A stretch of 56,135 bases of DNA from Deltaproteobacteria bacterium (lineage in GTDB: Bacteria; UBA10199; SPLOWO2-01-44-7), in the NCBI GenBank assembly GCA_023265595.1, contig JAHFSU010000010.1, positions 1-56,135 of the forward strand, in the 5' to 3' direction. This document shows, piece by piece, positions 37,914-47,005 of the stretch; the first letter of the stretch is position 1; every line of letters starts with the position of its first letter. The translations under genes were made by a program, and so were the position numbers. The notes under the pieces are model-generated. The model had not been told where the DNA came from and made no database searches. It saw nothing but the letters and a program-made list of their open reading frames with translations.

Positions 37914-38731
37914 AATTGTTTCCATACAAAATGGGCATTCTTGGCGCCGGCAATATGGGGGAGGCTATTCTTCGCGGGCTTCTTATTGCCAAACTTTTTA
38001 AACCAAAAGAAATTTTGATCTCCAACAGAAATCCAAAAAAACGGGCCGCGATGCATCGAAAATATAAAGTGGCTACAACGGCCTCCAACGCAACATTGCT
38101 GGATCGGACCCAAACGGTAATTTTCGCCATCAAACCACAGGATTGCGGCACTGTCTTGCCGCCTCTCAAAAAAAATATCGGCAAAGGACATCTCTTTATT
38201 TCGGTGATGACCGGCGTCGATACAAAAAAGTTGAGAAAAATGTTGGGAAAAAATTTACCTTTTGTCCGTGTCTCTCCCAATCTTCCCGCGTTAATTGGAT
38301 CGGGGATCGCCGGCATCTATTGCGCCGGCAATGTGCGGGTCACTCAAAAAAGATTGGCGCACAAAATTTTTGAAGCCGTCGGCAAATCGGTGGATGTCCC
38401 TAAAGAAAAATGGCTCGATGCCATCACCGGTTTATCGGGGACAGGCCCCGCTTATGCCTTTGCCCTCATGGAAGGACTCATCCAAGCGGGACAAAAAGTG
38501 GGGCTTCCCAAATGGATGGCGGAGCAACTCACTTTGCATACGGTATTGGGGGCGGCCAAAATGGCGGCAGCCACCTCATTATCCCCCAAGGCCTTGCGCT
38601 CGAAGGTGACTTCTAAAAAAGGGACCACATGGGCCGCGATGAAAGTTTTTAGAAAGAGGGGCTTTTGGGCTACCGTAGTGAAAGCGGTAGCGGCGGCTAC
38701 AAAGCGGGCCAAAGTGTTAAAATATTATTAA
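37910..38731 (+). CDS. proC: pyrroline-5-carboxylate reductase
   Basis: 273 aa. NAD(P)-binding GILGAGNMGEAILRGLL at the start, then VIFAIKPQ, RVSPNLPALIGSG, GLSGTGPAYAF and a late SKKGTTWAAM, the family proline-binding region. Catalyses the last step of proline synthesis. Confidence 0.93.
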   Translation: MKLFPYKMGILGAGNMGEAILRGLLIAKLFKPKEILISNRNPKKRAAMHRKYKVATTASNATLLDRTQTVIFAIKPQDCGTVLPPLKKNIGKGHLFISVMTGVDTKKLRKMLGKNLPFVRVSPNLPALIGSGIAGIYCAGNVRVTQKRLAHKIFEAVGKSVDVPKEKWLDAITGLSGTGPAYAFALMEGLIQAGQKVGLPKWMAEQLTLHTVLGAAKMAAATSLSPKALRSKVTSKKGTTWAAMKVFRKRGFWATVVKAVAAATKRAKVLKYY

Positions 38732-38767
38732 ATATCAAATAGATAAGATACTACCAGCTAGGGTAAG

Positions 38768-38822
38768 GGCCTTTTCAAAGGCCTTTTCTACCTGGTAAGA
38801 CAAGGGCCTTTTCTACCTGGTA
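38768..38822 (+). terminator. proC terminator hairpin and 18-bp direct repeat
   Basis: GGCCTTT-TC-AAAGGCC (38768-38783) followed by TTTT is a compact terminator behind proC. GGCCTTTTCTACCTGGTA occurs twice, at 38780-38797 and 38805-38822, 25 bases apart. Confidence 0.55.
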
Positions 38823-38835
38823 GGGAATTTACTCC

Positions 38836-38866
38836 TTTGCATAAAAGATGCCAAAAAGGGTAGAAT
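38836..38866 (+). promoter_or_regulatory. possible sigma70-type promoter of the kinase module
   Basis: TAGAAT (38861-38866) with TTGCAT 18 bases before it. The only intergenic stretch upstream of the tail-anchored/kinase/activator gene run. Confidence 0.4.
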
Positions 38867-38877
38867 GGGACTAGAGT

Positions 38878-38918
38878 TCCCAGTGGATATGGTGTTAAAA
38901 GACATCACCTGACTGGGA
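38878..38918 (+). promoter_or_regulatory. structured leader hairpin
   Basis: TCCCAGT (38878-38884) pairs with ACTGGGA (38912-38918), enclosing a second stem GGTG/CACC. It ends 12 bases before ATG 38931. No known riboswitch family is recognised. Confidence 0.45.
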
Positions 38919-38930
38919 CTTTATTAAGGT

Positions 38931-39527
38931 ATGGTCGATAAAATTGACAGACCCGATGCCCCCTCCCCTTATGCCGTGACGGGAACCACCGAAACGAAAA
39001 GGGACAAGCCCCAAGACCAACGGGGTCAAGAAGACCTTCCCACTTTTAAACAGACGGGCCCTTCCCTCTATAAAGAAAAATTCCAGTCGGAGAGCAGCGT
39101 GATCAAAACGGTTTTGGTTCCTCTATCCGACATCGATTCCTTAAAATTCAGACGGGCCACACCGAGACAGGGAGCCCCAACCGTTGAGGCCGATCTTATT
39201 TTGAAAGACGGAAAAACACTGGAGGGAATCAGTTTTCTGCTCAAAAACTGGCAGGATTTTTTACAGATCAAGAATTTTAAAATCGGCGACAAAATTCTAC
39301 CGGCCTTTTGGAATCACGGAGGCAAAAATCTGGAGATCACGCTGCGTCCCGTTGCCACGAGCGGACCGTGGCATCTGAAAGAAATACAAAGTCAAGCGGC
39401 AAAACCGGTACTGACAAAGCCCTCCGGTTTTATTAAAAAAATAAAGGGTGATAAAAAAACATTTTTCTGGATCCTCGGCATTGTGGGCATCACGGTTTTG
39501 CTGCTGATTTATCTTTTTCAGTTATAA
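38931..39527 (+). CDS. tail-anchored membrane protein of the kinase module
   Basis: 198 aa. Disordered, charged N-terminal 45 residues, a compact middle domain (about 60-150: VPLSDIDSLKFRR, ADLILKDGKTLEGISFLL) and a single C-terminal TM helix (FFWILGIVGITVLLLIYLF). No family recognised. Three bases separate it from the kinase gene. The Shine-Dalgarno AAGG is unusually close to the ATG. Confidence 0.65.
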   Translation: MVDKIDRPDAPSPYAVTGTTETKRDKPQDQRGQEDLPTFKQTGPSLYKEKFQSESSVIKTVLVPLSDIDSLKFRRATPRQGAPTVEADLILKDGKTLEGISFLLKNWQDFLQIKNFKIGDKILPAFWNHGGKNLEITLRPVATSGPWHLKEIQSQAAKPVLTKPSGFIKKIKGDKKTFFWILGIVGITVLLLIYLFQL

Positions 39528-39530
39528 ATT

Positions 39531-42014
39531 ATGGCAAACTTCGAGTCAAAACAATTTGGAAAATATACCCTCCTCGAAAAACTGGCGGTCGGCGGGATGG
39601 CCGAAATCTACAAGGCCAAAACTTTCGGCGCCGAAGGTTTTGAAAAACTTCTCGCGATCAAAAAAATCTTAGGACACGCCGCGGCCGACAAGGAATTCAT
39701 CGACATGTTGATCGACGAAGCCAAACTCTCCGTCCTCTTGTCCCACGCCAATATCGTTCAGGTCTACGATTTGGGAAAAGTCGGCGATGATTATTTCATT
39801 TCGATGGAATACATCCACGGTGTCAACATGCGCGACATTCTTTATCGGCTCCGTGAAAAAAACAAAAAGATGCCGATTGAGCTGGCGGTTTATGTCGTCA
39901 GTGAAGTCTGCAAAGGATTGGATTACGCGCATCGGAAGACCGACTCAAACAATCAGGCGCTGGGTATTGTCCATCGCGATATTTCGCCGCAAAATATTCT
40001 GATCTCTTATGAAGGAGAGGTCAAAATTGTCGATTTCGGTATCGCCAAAGCGGCCATGAACATTTCTCACACGATGGCCGGAATCCTCAAAGGAAAAATC
40101 GCCTACATGTCTCCCGAACAGGCGATGGGAAAGGCGGTCGATCACAAAACCGATCTCTTTTCGTTAGGCATTCTTTTTTTTGAGGCCCTGACCGGAAAAA
40201 AGCTCTATACGGGCGAATCCCAATTCGAGGTTTTGAAAAAAATCCGCACGACGCGCATCGATACGGCAAAGCTGCCCGATTCCATCCCGGAAATCCTGAA
40301 ACCGATTGTGGCCAAGGCGCTAGCCTACCGCCCGGAAGACCGTTACAATTCGGCAAGCGACATGCAAGTGGCGTTGACTAAATATCTTTACGCCACCTTC
40401 ACCGATTTTTCGCCGCGAAAACTGGCCACATTTGTGAAAGACCTTTTCCGGGAAGAGGCGACCCTTGACAAAAAAGAGGCCGAGGGGGTCAAGGAGCTCC
40501 AAATCCAGACCGGTTCCGTGAGCCTCTCTCAACCCCAAGGGACATTGCCGACACAACAGGAGATCGTCCACCGTGAAATAACGCCGGCCGTTGCAAAAAA
40601 ATCGAAAGAAGGTACTGGCTCCCGTTCGGTTACGGTGAGCGAACTGGGGGTTCGTCGCAAAAAACATTTTCCGACTGCAACCCTTGTCGGCATTGCGGCG
40701 GTTGCCTTTGCCGCAATCGGTCTGGCAGGCTGGCACTTTCTTAAAAAGCCGATTGCTTTCGGGACACTTCAAGTGGCCAGCGAGCCGGAGGGATCTACGA
40801 TCTTGTTGAACGGCAAAAGGACCGACCTCCAAACACCGGCTATTCTTGAAAATCTGGAACTCAACAAAAAATGGACCGTCGCGGTGGAACATCCCGAATA
40901 TGGAAGCAAAGAAGAAACGGTCCTTCTCAAAAACACGGAGCCGAAAAAACTGAATTTTGATCTTTCAAAAAATCTCGGCATGCTCAATGTGATTTCCGAC
41001 CCCGCCGGCGCCGCCATTTTGGTGAACAGCATCGCGTGGGCGCAAGTGACGCCGGCATCGGTTGAAGGACTGGTCCTAAATAAAGAATACAAAATCACGC
41101 TGACAAAACCGGGTTATCAGGATGTTGAACAGCCGGTCACACTCGCAAGCACCGCTCCACAAAAACTGTTGGCCACTTTAAAGCCGATAGAACAGATTGC
41201 GTCCAAAGAACCGGTCGCCCCTCTGCCGCAGCCCCCTGCACCGACCCCGCCGCTTCTCCCACAACCTTCTATGGAAGAGGAGGACCTCGGCAAGATCGAT
41301 ATTCGAACCAATCCGCAAGGGGCCAAAATCTTTTTGAACGGCAAAGACACGGGAAAACGGACTCCGAGCACCCTCAGCGATTTAAAAAAAGGGCGCTACA
41401 CGCTGCGTCTGCTCAAGGAAAATTTTCAACCGATCATCCGAAGTGTAACCATCGCCAGCGCCAAATCCTATCCTGTTGAAGAACGATTATTGGAACTCAA
41501 AAAACCGGAAGAGAAAAAACCTTCCGAAGAAAAACCGGCCAAAAAAGAGGAGCCAGCTCCTTCTCCCCCTCCCCCGACCGCCGGTGGTGAAGGGAATATC
41601 AAAATCACTTCGAGCCCTTCCGGCGCCGATGTTTTCATCAATGGCGAAAAACAGGGGACAACTCCGCTGACGGTGCGGGTTCGCGCCGGCAACGTGAAGG
41701 TGCTTGTCACAAAAGAGGGAGACCGTATTCCATGCCGACAGGTTGTTTCGCTGCAGACGGGAGCCACCGCCAACATCGACTGTTCTTTGGGAAATCTTTT
41801 CGGCAGGGTCGACGTCAATTCGAACCCGCCGCGAGCTGAAGTTTATTTTGACGGAAAAAAACTGAATGGAAAAACACCGTTGACCATTGAAAAGGTAAAG
41901 CGGGACAAAGGGCATACGATTCGTCTGGAAATGGAAGGGTTCAAAGCATGGGAACGTTCTTTTGATTTGGATGAGAAAGAGACAAAAGCATTTAATGTGG
42001 AACTCGAACGATAA
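39531..42014 (+). CDS. Ser/Thr protein kinase with TM helix and five PEGA repeats
   Basis: 827 aa. Hanks-type kinase domain (about 10-285) with AVGGMAEIYKA, catalytic loop IVHRDISPQN, DFG in KIVDFGIAK and MSPEQ. A TM helix at about 382-400 is followed by five PEGA-type domains of about 55-60 residues (each opening like GTLQVASEPEGSTILLNGK), with a Pro-rich linker between the second and third. PEGA domains bind surface components, so the protein probably senses the envelope and phosphorylates cytoplasmic targets. The FHA protein encoded next is an obvious candidate reader. A short hairpin (42018-42030) separates the two genes. Confidence 0.92.
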   Translation: MANFESKQFGKYTLLEKLAVGGMAEIYKAKTFGAEGFEKLLAIKKILGHAAADKEFIDMLIDEAKLSVLLSHANIVQVYDLGKVGDDYFISMEYIHGVNMRDILYRLREKNKKMPIELAVYVVSEVCKGLDYAHRKTDSNNQALGIVHRDISPQNILISYEGEVKIVDFGIAKAAMNISHTMAGILKGKIAYMSPEQAMGKAVDHKTDLFSLGILFFEALTGKKLYTGESQFEVLKKIRTTRIDTAKLPDSIPEILKPIVAKALAYRPEDRYNSASDMQVALTKYLYATFTDFSPRKLATFVKDLFREEATLDKKEAEGVKELQIQTGSVSLSQPQGTLPTQQEIVHREITPAVAKKSKEGTGSRSVTVSELGVRRKKHFPTATLVGIAAVAFAAIGLAGWHFLKKPIAFGTLQVASEPEGSTILLNGKRTDLQTPAILENLELNKKWTVAVEHPEYGSKEETVLLKNTEPKKLNFDLSKNLGMLNVISDPAGAAILVNSIAWAQVTPASVEGLVLNKEYKITLTKPGYQDVEQPVTLASTAPQKLLATLKPIEQIASKEPVAPLPQPPAPTPPLLPQPSMEEEDLGKIDIRTNPQGAKIFLNGKDTGKRTPSTLSDLKKGRYTLRLLKENFQPIIRSVTIASAKSYPVEERLLELKKPEEKKPSEEKPAKKEEPAPSPPPPTAGGEGNIKITSSPSGADVFINGEKQGTTPLTVRVRAGNVKVLVTKEGDRIPCRQVVSLQTGATANIDCSLGNLFGRVDVNSNPPRAEVYFDGKKLNGKTPLTIEKVKRDKGHTIRLEMEGFKAWERSFDLDEKETKAFNVELER

Positions 42015-42045
42015 TAAGGGGAGCGTCCCCGAATAAGGAGACTTT

Positions 42046-43434
42046 ATGACAGAAAAAGATTTTGAATCAAAAACAGATTTGCTGAAACTGGACGAAGCCC
42101 CTGAGGTGGTCAGCCTTAGGAAATGCCAGCTTGTGGTGCTGGAGGGTCCCGACAAAAATAAAAAGATGACGCTCAACAAAAACTTAACGAGCATCGGAAA
42201 ACGGGAAAACAATGATCTGCTCCTTTCCGACAAAACAGTCTCGAGAAATCATCTCGAGATTGAATATACCTCCGATAGTTTCCTGCTCAAAGACATGGGC
42301 TCCACAAACGGAACCTATCTGAACGGAAGCAAGGTCAAAGAGGCCTATCTGGCCCCCGGAGACACGATCAAAATCGGCAATACCCTGCTTGAATTTGTCG
42401 CGTTTGACGAGAAGGTCTCAATTGAACCCTCCACCAAAGAAATTTTTGGGGCGATGGCCGGGAAAAGCCGTAAGATGCGGCAGATTTTTGCGATTCTCGA
42501 AAAAATTGCGCCGACCCACGCCACCGTCATCATCGAAGGGGAAACCGGCACCGGCAAAGACCTTGTAGCGCGCGCCATCCATGAACACTCTACCCGCCGC
42601 GCCCACCCCTATTTTGTTTTCGATTGTTCCGGTGTGGCCCCCAACCTGATCGAATCGGAATTATTTGGCCATGAAAAAGGGGCCTTTACCGGGGCCATTC
42701 GATCCCGCTCCGGCGTTTTTGAAGCGGCCAAAGGGGGCACCGTTTTTCTCGATGAAATCGGTGAATTAGGTCTTGACCTGCAACCGAAACTGTTGCGCGC
42801 TCTGGAAAGCCGCGAAATACGGCGCGTGGGGGCCAACACGCCGACGCGCATCGATGTGCGCGTCATTTCGGCGACCAACCGGAATCTGAAAAAAGAGATT
42901 GTGGCGGGCCGTTTTCGTGAAGATCTCTACTACCGTATGTCGGTTGTCAAAATTTTGTTGCCGCCGTTGCGCGAACGGACCGAAGATATTCCGCTCATTG
43001 TCCAAAAACTCTTAACCGACAGCAAATTCAACAAAACCGCGACGGGGGTCAAAGTGACGCGTGTCGAAGACGATGCGCTCAAATTATTGATGCGCTACCC
43101 ATGGCCCGGAAACGTGCGCGAACTGGCCAATGTCATGGAGCGGGCCTGTTCGTTTGTTGAAGGGAATACGATTGCCCGTTCTCATCTCGATTTCATCTTC
43201 GCTGAAATGGGCGATACCGAAGAGGGGACCGACCGGATGAAAATCGATGCCGATCTCCCCTTCAAAGAGGCCAAACAGAAAATTGTCGAGGTTTTTGAAA
43301 AAGAATATCTCGAAGATTTGTTGAAGCGGCACAATCACAATCTCTCAAAGGCTGCGCGGGAGGCTAAAGTCGACCGGAAACATATTCGCAATCTGCTCAA
43401 AAAATACGGGATTCCGACAAAGGGAGAGTTTTAG
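42046..43434 (+). CDS. FHA-domain sigma54-dependent transcriptional activator
   Basis: 462 aa. N-terminal FHA domain (about 27-110; SIGKRENNDLLL, VSRNHLEI, DMGSTNGTYLNG) that binds phosphothreonine. AAA+ domain (about 130-365) with Walker A GETGTGKD, the GAFTGA loop, Walker B VFLDEIGE and [14 protein letters not shown]. Fis-type HTH at the end (LSKAAREAKVDRKHIRNLLKKY). AAGGAG lies 7 bases before ATG. FHA-type activators of this plan are common in Myxococcota. Likely controlled by the kinase encoded upstream. Confidence 0.93.
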   Translation: MTEKDFESKTDLLKLDEAPEVVSLRKCQLVVLEGPDKNKKMTLNKNLTSIGKRENNDLLLSDKTVSRNHLEIEYTSDSFLLKDMGSTNGTYLNGSKVKEAYLAPGDTIKIGNTLLEFVAFDEKVSIEPSTKEIFGAMAGKSRKMRQIFAILEKIAPTHATVIIEGETGTGKDLVARAIHEHSTRRAHPYFVFDCSGVAPNLIESELFGHEKGAFTGAIRSRSGVFEAAKGGTVFLDEIGELGLDLQPKLLRALESREIRRVGANTPTRIDVRVISATNRNLKKEIVAGRFREDLYYRMSVVKILLPPLRERTEDIPLIVQKLLTDSKFNKTATGVKVTRVEDDALKLLMRYPWPGNVRELANVMERACSFVEGNTIARSHLDFIFAEMGDTEEGTDRMKIDADLPFKEAKQKIVEVFEKEYLEDLLKRHNHNLSKAAREAKVDRKHIRNLLKKYGIPTKGEF

Positions 43435-43668
43435 TTATTGCGTCTTGGCTTCAAGATATTCGATCAACTTTTGGACGGTCAACAATTTTTCGGCTTCGTC
43501 ATCGGGGATATCGATTTCGAATTCCTCTTCAAGCGCCATCACCAATTCAACCACATCAAGCGAATCAGCGCCGAGATCATCCATAAACAAGGAATCGTTC
43601 TGAATTTCCTCTTCGCTAATGCCGAGTTGCTCGGCAATGATCTCGTTGACTCTCTGCTCAAGCGCCAT
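43435..43668 (-). CDS. acpP: acyl carrier protein
   Basis: 77 aa, acidic, with [11 protein letters not shown], the Ser that receives 4'-phosphopantetheine. Carries acyl chains in fatty acid synthesis. Start ATG 43668 follows GGGGAG. It abuts the convergent FHA-activator gene. The usual fabD/fabG/fabF neighbours are absent. Confidence 0.95.
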   Translation of the reverse strand: MALEQRVNEIIAEQLGISEEEIQNDSLFMDDLGADSLDVVELVMALEEEFEIDIPDDEAEKLLTVQKLIEYLEAKTQ

Positions 43669-43690
43669 ATCGAAGCTCCCCAATCAAGAT

Positions 43691-43879
43691 TTACGCTTTT
43701 GCTTCCAAAAACAGCACATCTTTACCGCCATAGTAACCGCAATTTCCGCAAACTCGGTGGGGAAATTTCGGTTCTTGGCAACGGGGACAGGCTTGAACGG
43801 CCACATGCGGGGGCTTCATGTTCTGCGCCCGTCTTGTGTCGCGTCTCGCCTTCGATTTTCGTCTTTTCGGAACGGCCAT
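43691..43879 (-). CDS. rpmF: ribosomal protein bL32
   Basis: 62 aa beginning AVPKRRKSKARRDTRRA, with an intact zinc ribbon (CPRC...CGNC). Sits in the usual yceD-rpmF order. Confidence 0.95.
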   Translation of the reverse strand: MAVPKRRKSKARRDTRRAQNMKPPHVAVQACPRCQEPKFPHRVCGNCGYYGGKDVLFLEAKA

Positions 43880-43924
43880 AAGGAATTTAGGGTTACATTA
43901 AAAAGGTCAATCTTGTCAATTTGT

Positions 43925-44482
43925 TTATTTGGCCGGTTTAAAGCCTTTTAAAGCATCCCAGCGATGATGCTCATGATGCGCTTTGCAACCGCAGGGTCCA
44001 AGATTTAAATCCTTGCCGCATTGTTGGCAGAGCCCTTTGCAATTTTTCTTGCAAAGAGGTTGTATCGGGACCGCCAAAATCACCTGTTCCCGAATCAGAT
44101 CGGAGAGAGGGAAACTTTCCCCTTCATAATAGGAAAATTCGAGATCCTCCTTAACCAACGCCACTTCATCTTTGCTTTCCAGCTTGATCTGGCGCTCACT
44201 TTCGTAAAGCGGGGCCAATGTGAGATGGATAGGGCAATCGAGATGGTTTTTAAAAACTTTAAGGCAGCGGATACAGGCAGGATGATAGTTACAGGCCACA
44301 TCCCCCCGCACATCGACATTGGCACCGGTCCGCAAAAGATAAAAGGCGGCCTTTCCTTCATCTTCCTTTTGTATCATTTGAGGCAAGGCGGCATTCAATG
44401 TATCCCGAAACCAGCCGTCGCTTGCCGCATCGAAAAAAAACTCTTTCCCTTCTTCAGGGATATCTTTGATGATAATTTCCAT
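43925..44482 (-). CDS. yceD: YceD/DUF177 23S rRNA accumulation protein
   Basis: 185 aa. DUF177 pattern with YHPACIRCLKVF and PLCKKNCKGLCQQCGKDLN near the end. The family is genetically linked to rpmF and large-subunit rRNA accumulation. Five bases after panD. Confidence 0.88.
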   Translation of the reverse strand: MEIIIKDIPEEGKEFFFDAASDGWFRDTLNAALPQMIQKEDEGKAAFYLLRTGANVDVRGDVACNYHPACIRCLKVFKNHLDCPIHLTLAPLYESERQIKLESKDEVALVKEDLEFSYYEGESFPLSDLIREQVILAVPIQPLCKKNCKGLCQQCGKDLNLGPCGCKAHHEHHRWDALKGFKPAK

Positions 44483-44487
44483 GGTTT

Positions 44488-44841
44488 TTATGCAGAAAGA
44501 ATTCGATTTTGAGCATTGACTAAAACGCGTTTCGGTTCCTTTTGCTTGGCTTCATCCTCTTCATATTCACAAAAAGTGGCGATGATCACAACATCTCCCT
44601 TTTGAATTTGATGGGCACCGGCCCCGTTGATACAAACGACCCCACTTTCCGCTTTTCCGGGAATGGCATAGGTAGTGATGCGGCTACCGTTGGTGACATC
44701 CCAAATGTGGACTTGTTCCCACGGGAGGATGTCGGCCGCTTGCATCAAACTTTCGTCGAGGGTCACGGAACCTTCGTATTCCAGATTCGCATCGGTTACG
44801 GTGGCCCGGTGGATTTTCGATTTAAGGAGGATTCTTTTCAT
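44488..44841 (-). CDS. panD: aspartate 1-decarboxylase precursor
   Basis: 117 aa. Self-cleavage Gly-Ser in YEGSVTLD generates the pyruvoyl group. Makes beta-alanine for pantothenate and CoA, which fits its position upstream of acpP (phosphopantetheine carrier). Confidence 0.93.
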   Translation of the reverse strand: MKRILLKSKIHRATVTDANLEYEGSVTLDESLMQAADILPWEQVHIWDVTNGSRITTYAIPGKAESGVVCINGAGAHQIQKGDVVIIATFCEYEEDEAKQKEPKRVLVNAQNRILSA

Positions 44842-44936
44842 CGCGGCCGCCTTCTAGCGCGATATGAGGGGGATGTCAATGGACTGCCAATGCTGCCAAG
44901 GATTTGGACTGCAGAGGATTGGCACTATCAGAATAT

Positions 44937-45518
44937 TTACTCCCCATTAGAATCTACAGTGATTTTTACTCTAAGACCCGCTTTTTGGGTAGCCTTGGGA
45001 TCGTTGAGCCACACTGGTTCTTCGACTTCTGTTTTTGGATCTTTCAAACCCATTGCACGTCTTAAAGATTCAGCCTGCGTTTTTTCTGTAGAAGTCATGG
45101 CTGGAATTTGTCCCAGAAAGAAGGCGCCCATGATCACTTTCGCCGTGCCAGAATCTATTTTTTTCAGAAGCCTAACACCGTCTGGACAACTTTTATTATG
45201 TCCAAAAGACTCTACCATTATTTTTCTGCCATCATGGTCCTTATGGTCCTTGCCATTTTCAACACGATGTAAATAACAGGTGCGATGGATATTCCCATTT
45301 ATGCTAATGGTATCTGCTTCAAACCGCCCACTACTTAAGGGGGATAGTTCCACTGTGATATATTTGTCCGCAGTGTCTCCATGCAAATCTTGGTTAATTC
45401 TTTTTCCAATGTATTGGTCGGGTATTACTGACTCTGCGTTGCGGGTTCCTTGATTGGCAAAAGCATTGATAACCTGCGCCATTTTCCGAGTAATAACAAC
45501 ATCTCCTCCTGAAACCAT
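44937..45518 (-). CDS. hypothetical protein, 193 aa
   Basis: Soluble, no signal peptide, no recognised motif. A strong AGGAGG 7 bases before the ATG supports expression. Possibly accessory, at the edge of the toxin-related island. Confidence 0.65.
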   Translation of the reverse strand: MVSGGDVVITRKMAQVINAFANQGTRNAESVIPDQYIGKRINQDLHGDTADKYITVELSPLSSGRFEADTISINGNIHRTCYLHRVENGKDHKDHDGRKIMVESFGHNKSCPDGVRLLKKIDSGTAKVIMGAFFLGQIPAMTSTEKTQAESLRRAMGLKDPKTEVEEPVWLNDPKATQKAGLRVKITVDSNGE

Positions 45519-45658
45519 TTTTCACCTCCTATGAATGAGTTCCCCTTATAATGGTTATCGTCCCAAATCAAAAAAAGTTGCCTACTTTTTCAAAAATTTT
45601 TTGAGAGAGAGAAATAGATAAATGATTTCAATTGGTTATGCTGATTCATCAGGAGTTA

Positions 45659-45680
45659 CCCCGCCGCACTACCGGCGGGG
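45659..45680. repeat. CCGCCGGTAGT hairpin repeat, copy 1
   Basis: CCCCGCCG-CACTAC-CGGCGGGG, an 8-bp perfect stem. Contains the HEAT gene's stop codon. Near-identical hairpins lie inside gltX and the nitrilase gene. Confidence 0.7.
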
Positions 45681-46784
45681 AGTCTCATCCTTTGTGTCTA
45701 TTTCTAGTGCATCCATTATCGCTTTTTTTACCGATTTATTGAGAGGGTTTGCTTTCTTTTCCAGAAAATCCTTTAACACTTGCCGCGAACGAGGTGTGCC
45801 GATGTTTTTTAAAGAGCGCACAACGGCTATTTTGACTTGATCATCATAGGTTTTTATCTGCATGACAGTAGCCAACACATTGACCGTTTCTTCATTTTTG
45901 AAGTGGCTGATGGCGTCGATTGCAGCAATGTCCCCATTTGCCGCCCATTCCATCAGAGTCTTTTTGGCTTCCATCGTTCCAATGTCAGCTAACGCAAAAC
46001 AGGCGGCAAATTTTTTATCATTCCCTTTCTTTGCGATCTCTATGAGATTGGGAACGACAGAGGCGTCACCCATATCACCCAACATATCCATTGCGAAATT
46101 CTCTGTCGTGGGATCGCCGGCGATTTGCAGCAAAAGGGGGATTGCTTCCCTCCCAAATTTTCCCAGCGCGTAGGTTCTCATTTTTTCGTTATTTATACTT
46201 TTGTCTATCCCATCATTTTTAGAGGCGCGAATCATTTTTGGCAATTCATTCATCGCCCTTTTGTCTCTGGCGAATGCCAAAGCGACAAACATTTTCCTTT
46301 TGAAAAATTCCTCTTTCATGTCAGGAGGAATTCGATCCCGATACTCCGGATATTTTTCAAGCAGGGCAACAACCATTTCTTCAATAAAGTTGATTTGCAA
46401 TTGTTCGTGGTATTTGCAATGACGGGTCAAACAAAACCAAGGCAACTCATGAAACATTTTGGCAAGACCGGAAAAAATGGGGGGATTTTTCTTCAATTCA
46501 AAAGCCAACTCTTCCAACCCAACTTTTCTATAATCATCCTCTTCGTCGTTTTCAACGGTTCCACGCACCGCCCTCAGACCTATGTGATCCCACCACAGAA
46601 GATCAAAAGGCTCGGGCCCTCTGCCCAGCGAATTCAGAACCACCTGTGCTTGCTGATCATTAAGACCAACTTGTTTCAGTTTTTTATAATCAACATCACC
46701 GGAAAAATAACAATCAACTTTGTCACAAGATTCGCTGAACAACTCACGGATGCGATTGGCCATGTTTTCCACAGCAAGTGTCAT
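45669..46784 (-). CDS. HEAT-repeat protein
   Basis: 371 aa. The C-terminal 200 residues hold tandem helical HEAT repeats (GKFGREAIPLLLQIAGD, DMGDASVVPNLIEIA, NIGTPRSRQVLKDFL), a protein-binding scaffold. The N-terminal 170 residues are not assigned. No neighbour explains its partner. Confidence 0.75.
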   Translation of the reverse strand: MTLAVENMANRIRELFSESCDKVDCYFSGDVDYKKLKQVGLNDQQAQVVLNSLGRGPEPFDLLWWDHIGLRAVRGTVENDEEDDYRKVGLEELAFELKKNPPIFSGLAKMFHELPWFCLTRHCKYHEQLQINFIEEMVVALLEKYPEYRDRIPPDMKEEFFKRKMFVALAFARDKRAMNELPKMIRASKNDGIDKSINNEKMRTYALGKFGREAIPLLLQIAGDPTTENFAMDMLGDMGDASVVPNLIEIAKKGNDKKFAACFALADIGTMEAKKTLMEWAANGDIAAIDAISHFKNEETVNVLATVMQIKTYDDQVKIAVVRSLKNIGTPRSRQVLKDFLEKKANPLNKSVKKAIMDALEIDTKDETPRR

Positions 46785-46843
46785 GGTGAAAGCCCTATCA
46801 AAGACTCATTTTGACTTCAAGTTTTTTAAAAATGTCAGGAGGA

Positions 46844-47005
46844 GAGTGTTGAAAAATGAACCGTTTTGTCATTGCGACCCTGAGCTTGTCGAAGGGGAAG
46901 CAATCCAGATGCTCCTAAAATGAATCTCACGGGATTGCTTCGTCCTGCTTCCCGCCACGCTTCGCTCGCGGCTTCGGCTCCTCGCAATGACATTTTTCAA
47001 CACTC
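46844..47005. repeat. 162-bp composite palindromic repeat
   Basis: A 15-bp terminal inverted repeat (GAGTGTTGAAAAATG, 46844-46858/46991-47005) encloses GTCATTGCGA/TCGCAATGAC repeats and a CCTGAGCTTGTCGAAGG motif. It fills most of the 302-base gap left of the PIN remnant; no gene is seen there. Confidence 0.6.

Noticed and set aside
42018-42030. GGGGA-GCG-TCCCC hairpin between the kinase and activator genes as a terminator
   Set aside because: No T-run and only 31 bases between co-directional genes; more likely an mRNA processing or spacing hairpin.
45541-45600. Stretch sharing TAGGCAACTTTTTT and GATAACCATT with 48405-48470
   Set aside because: The shared words are short and occur in different order, so common origin is not supported.
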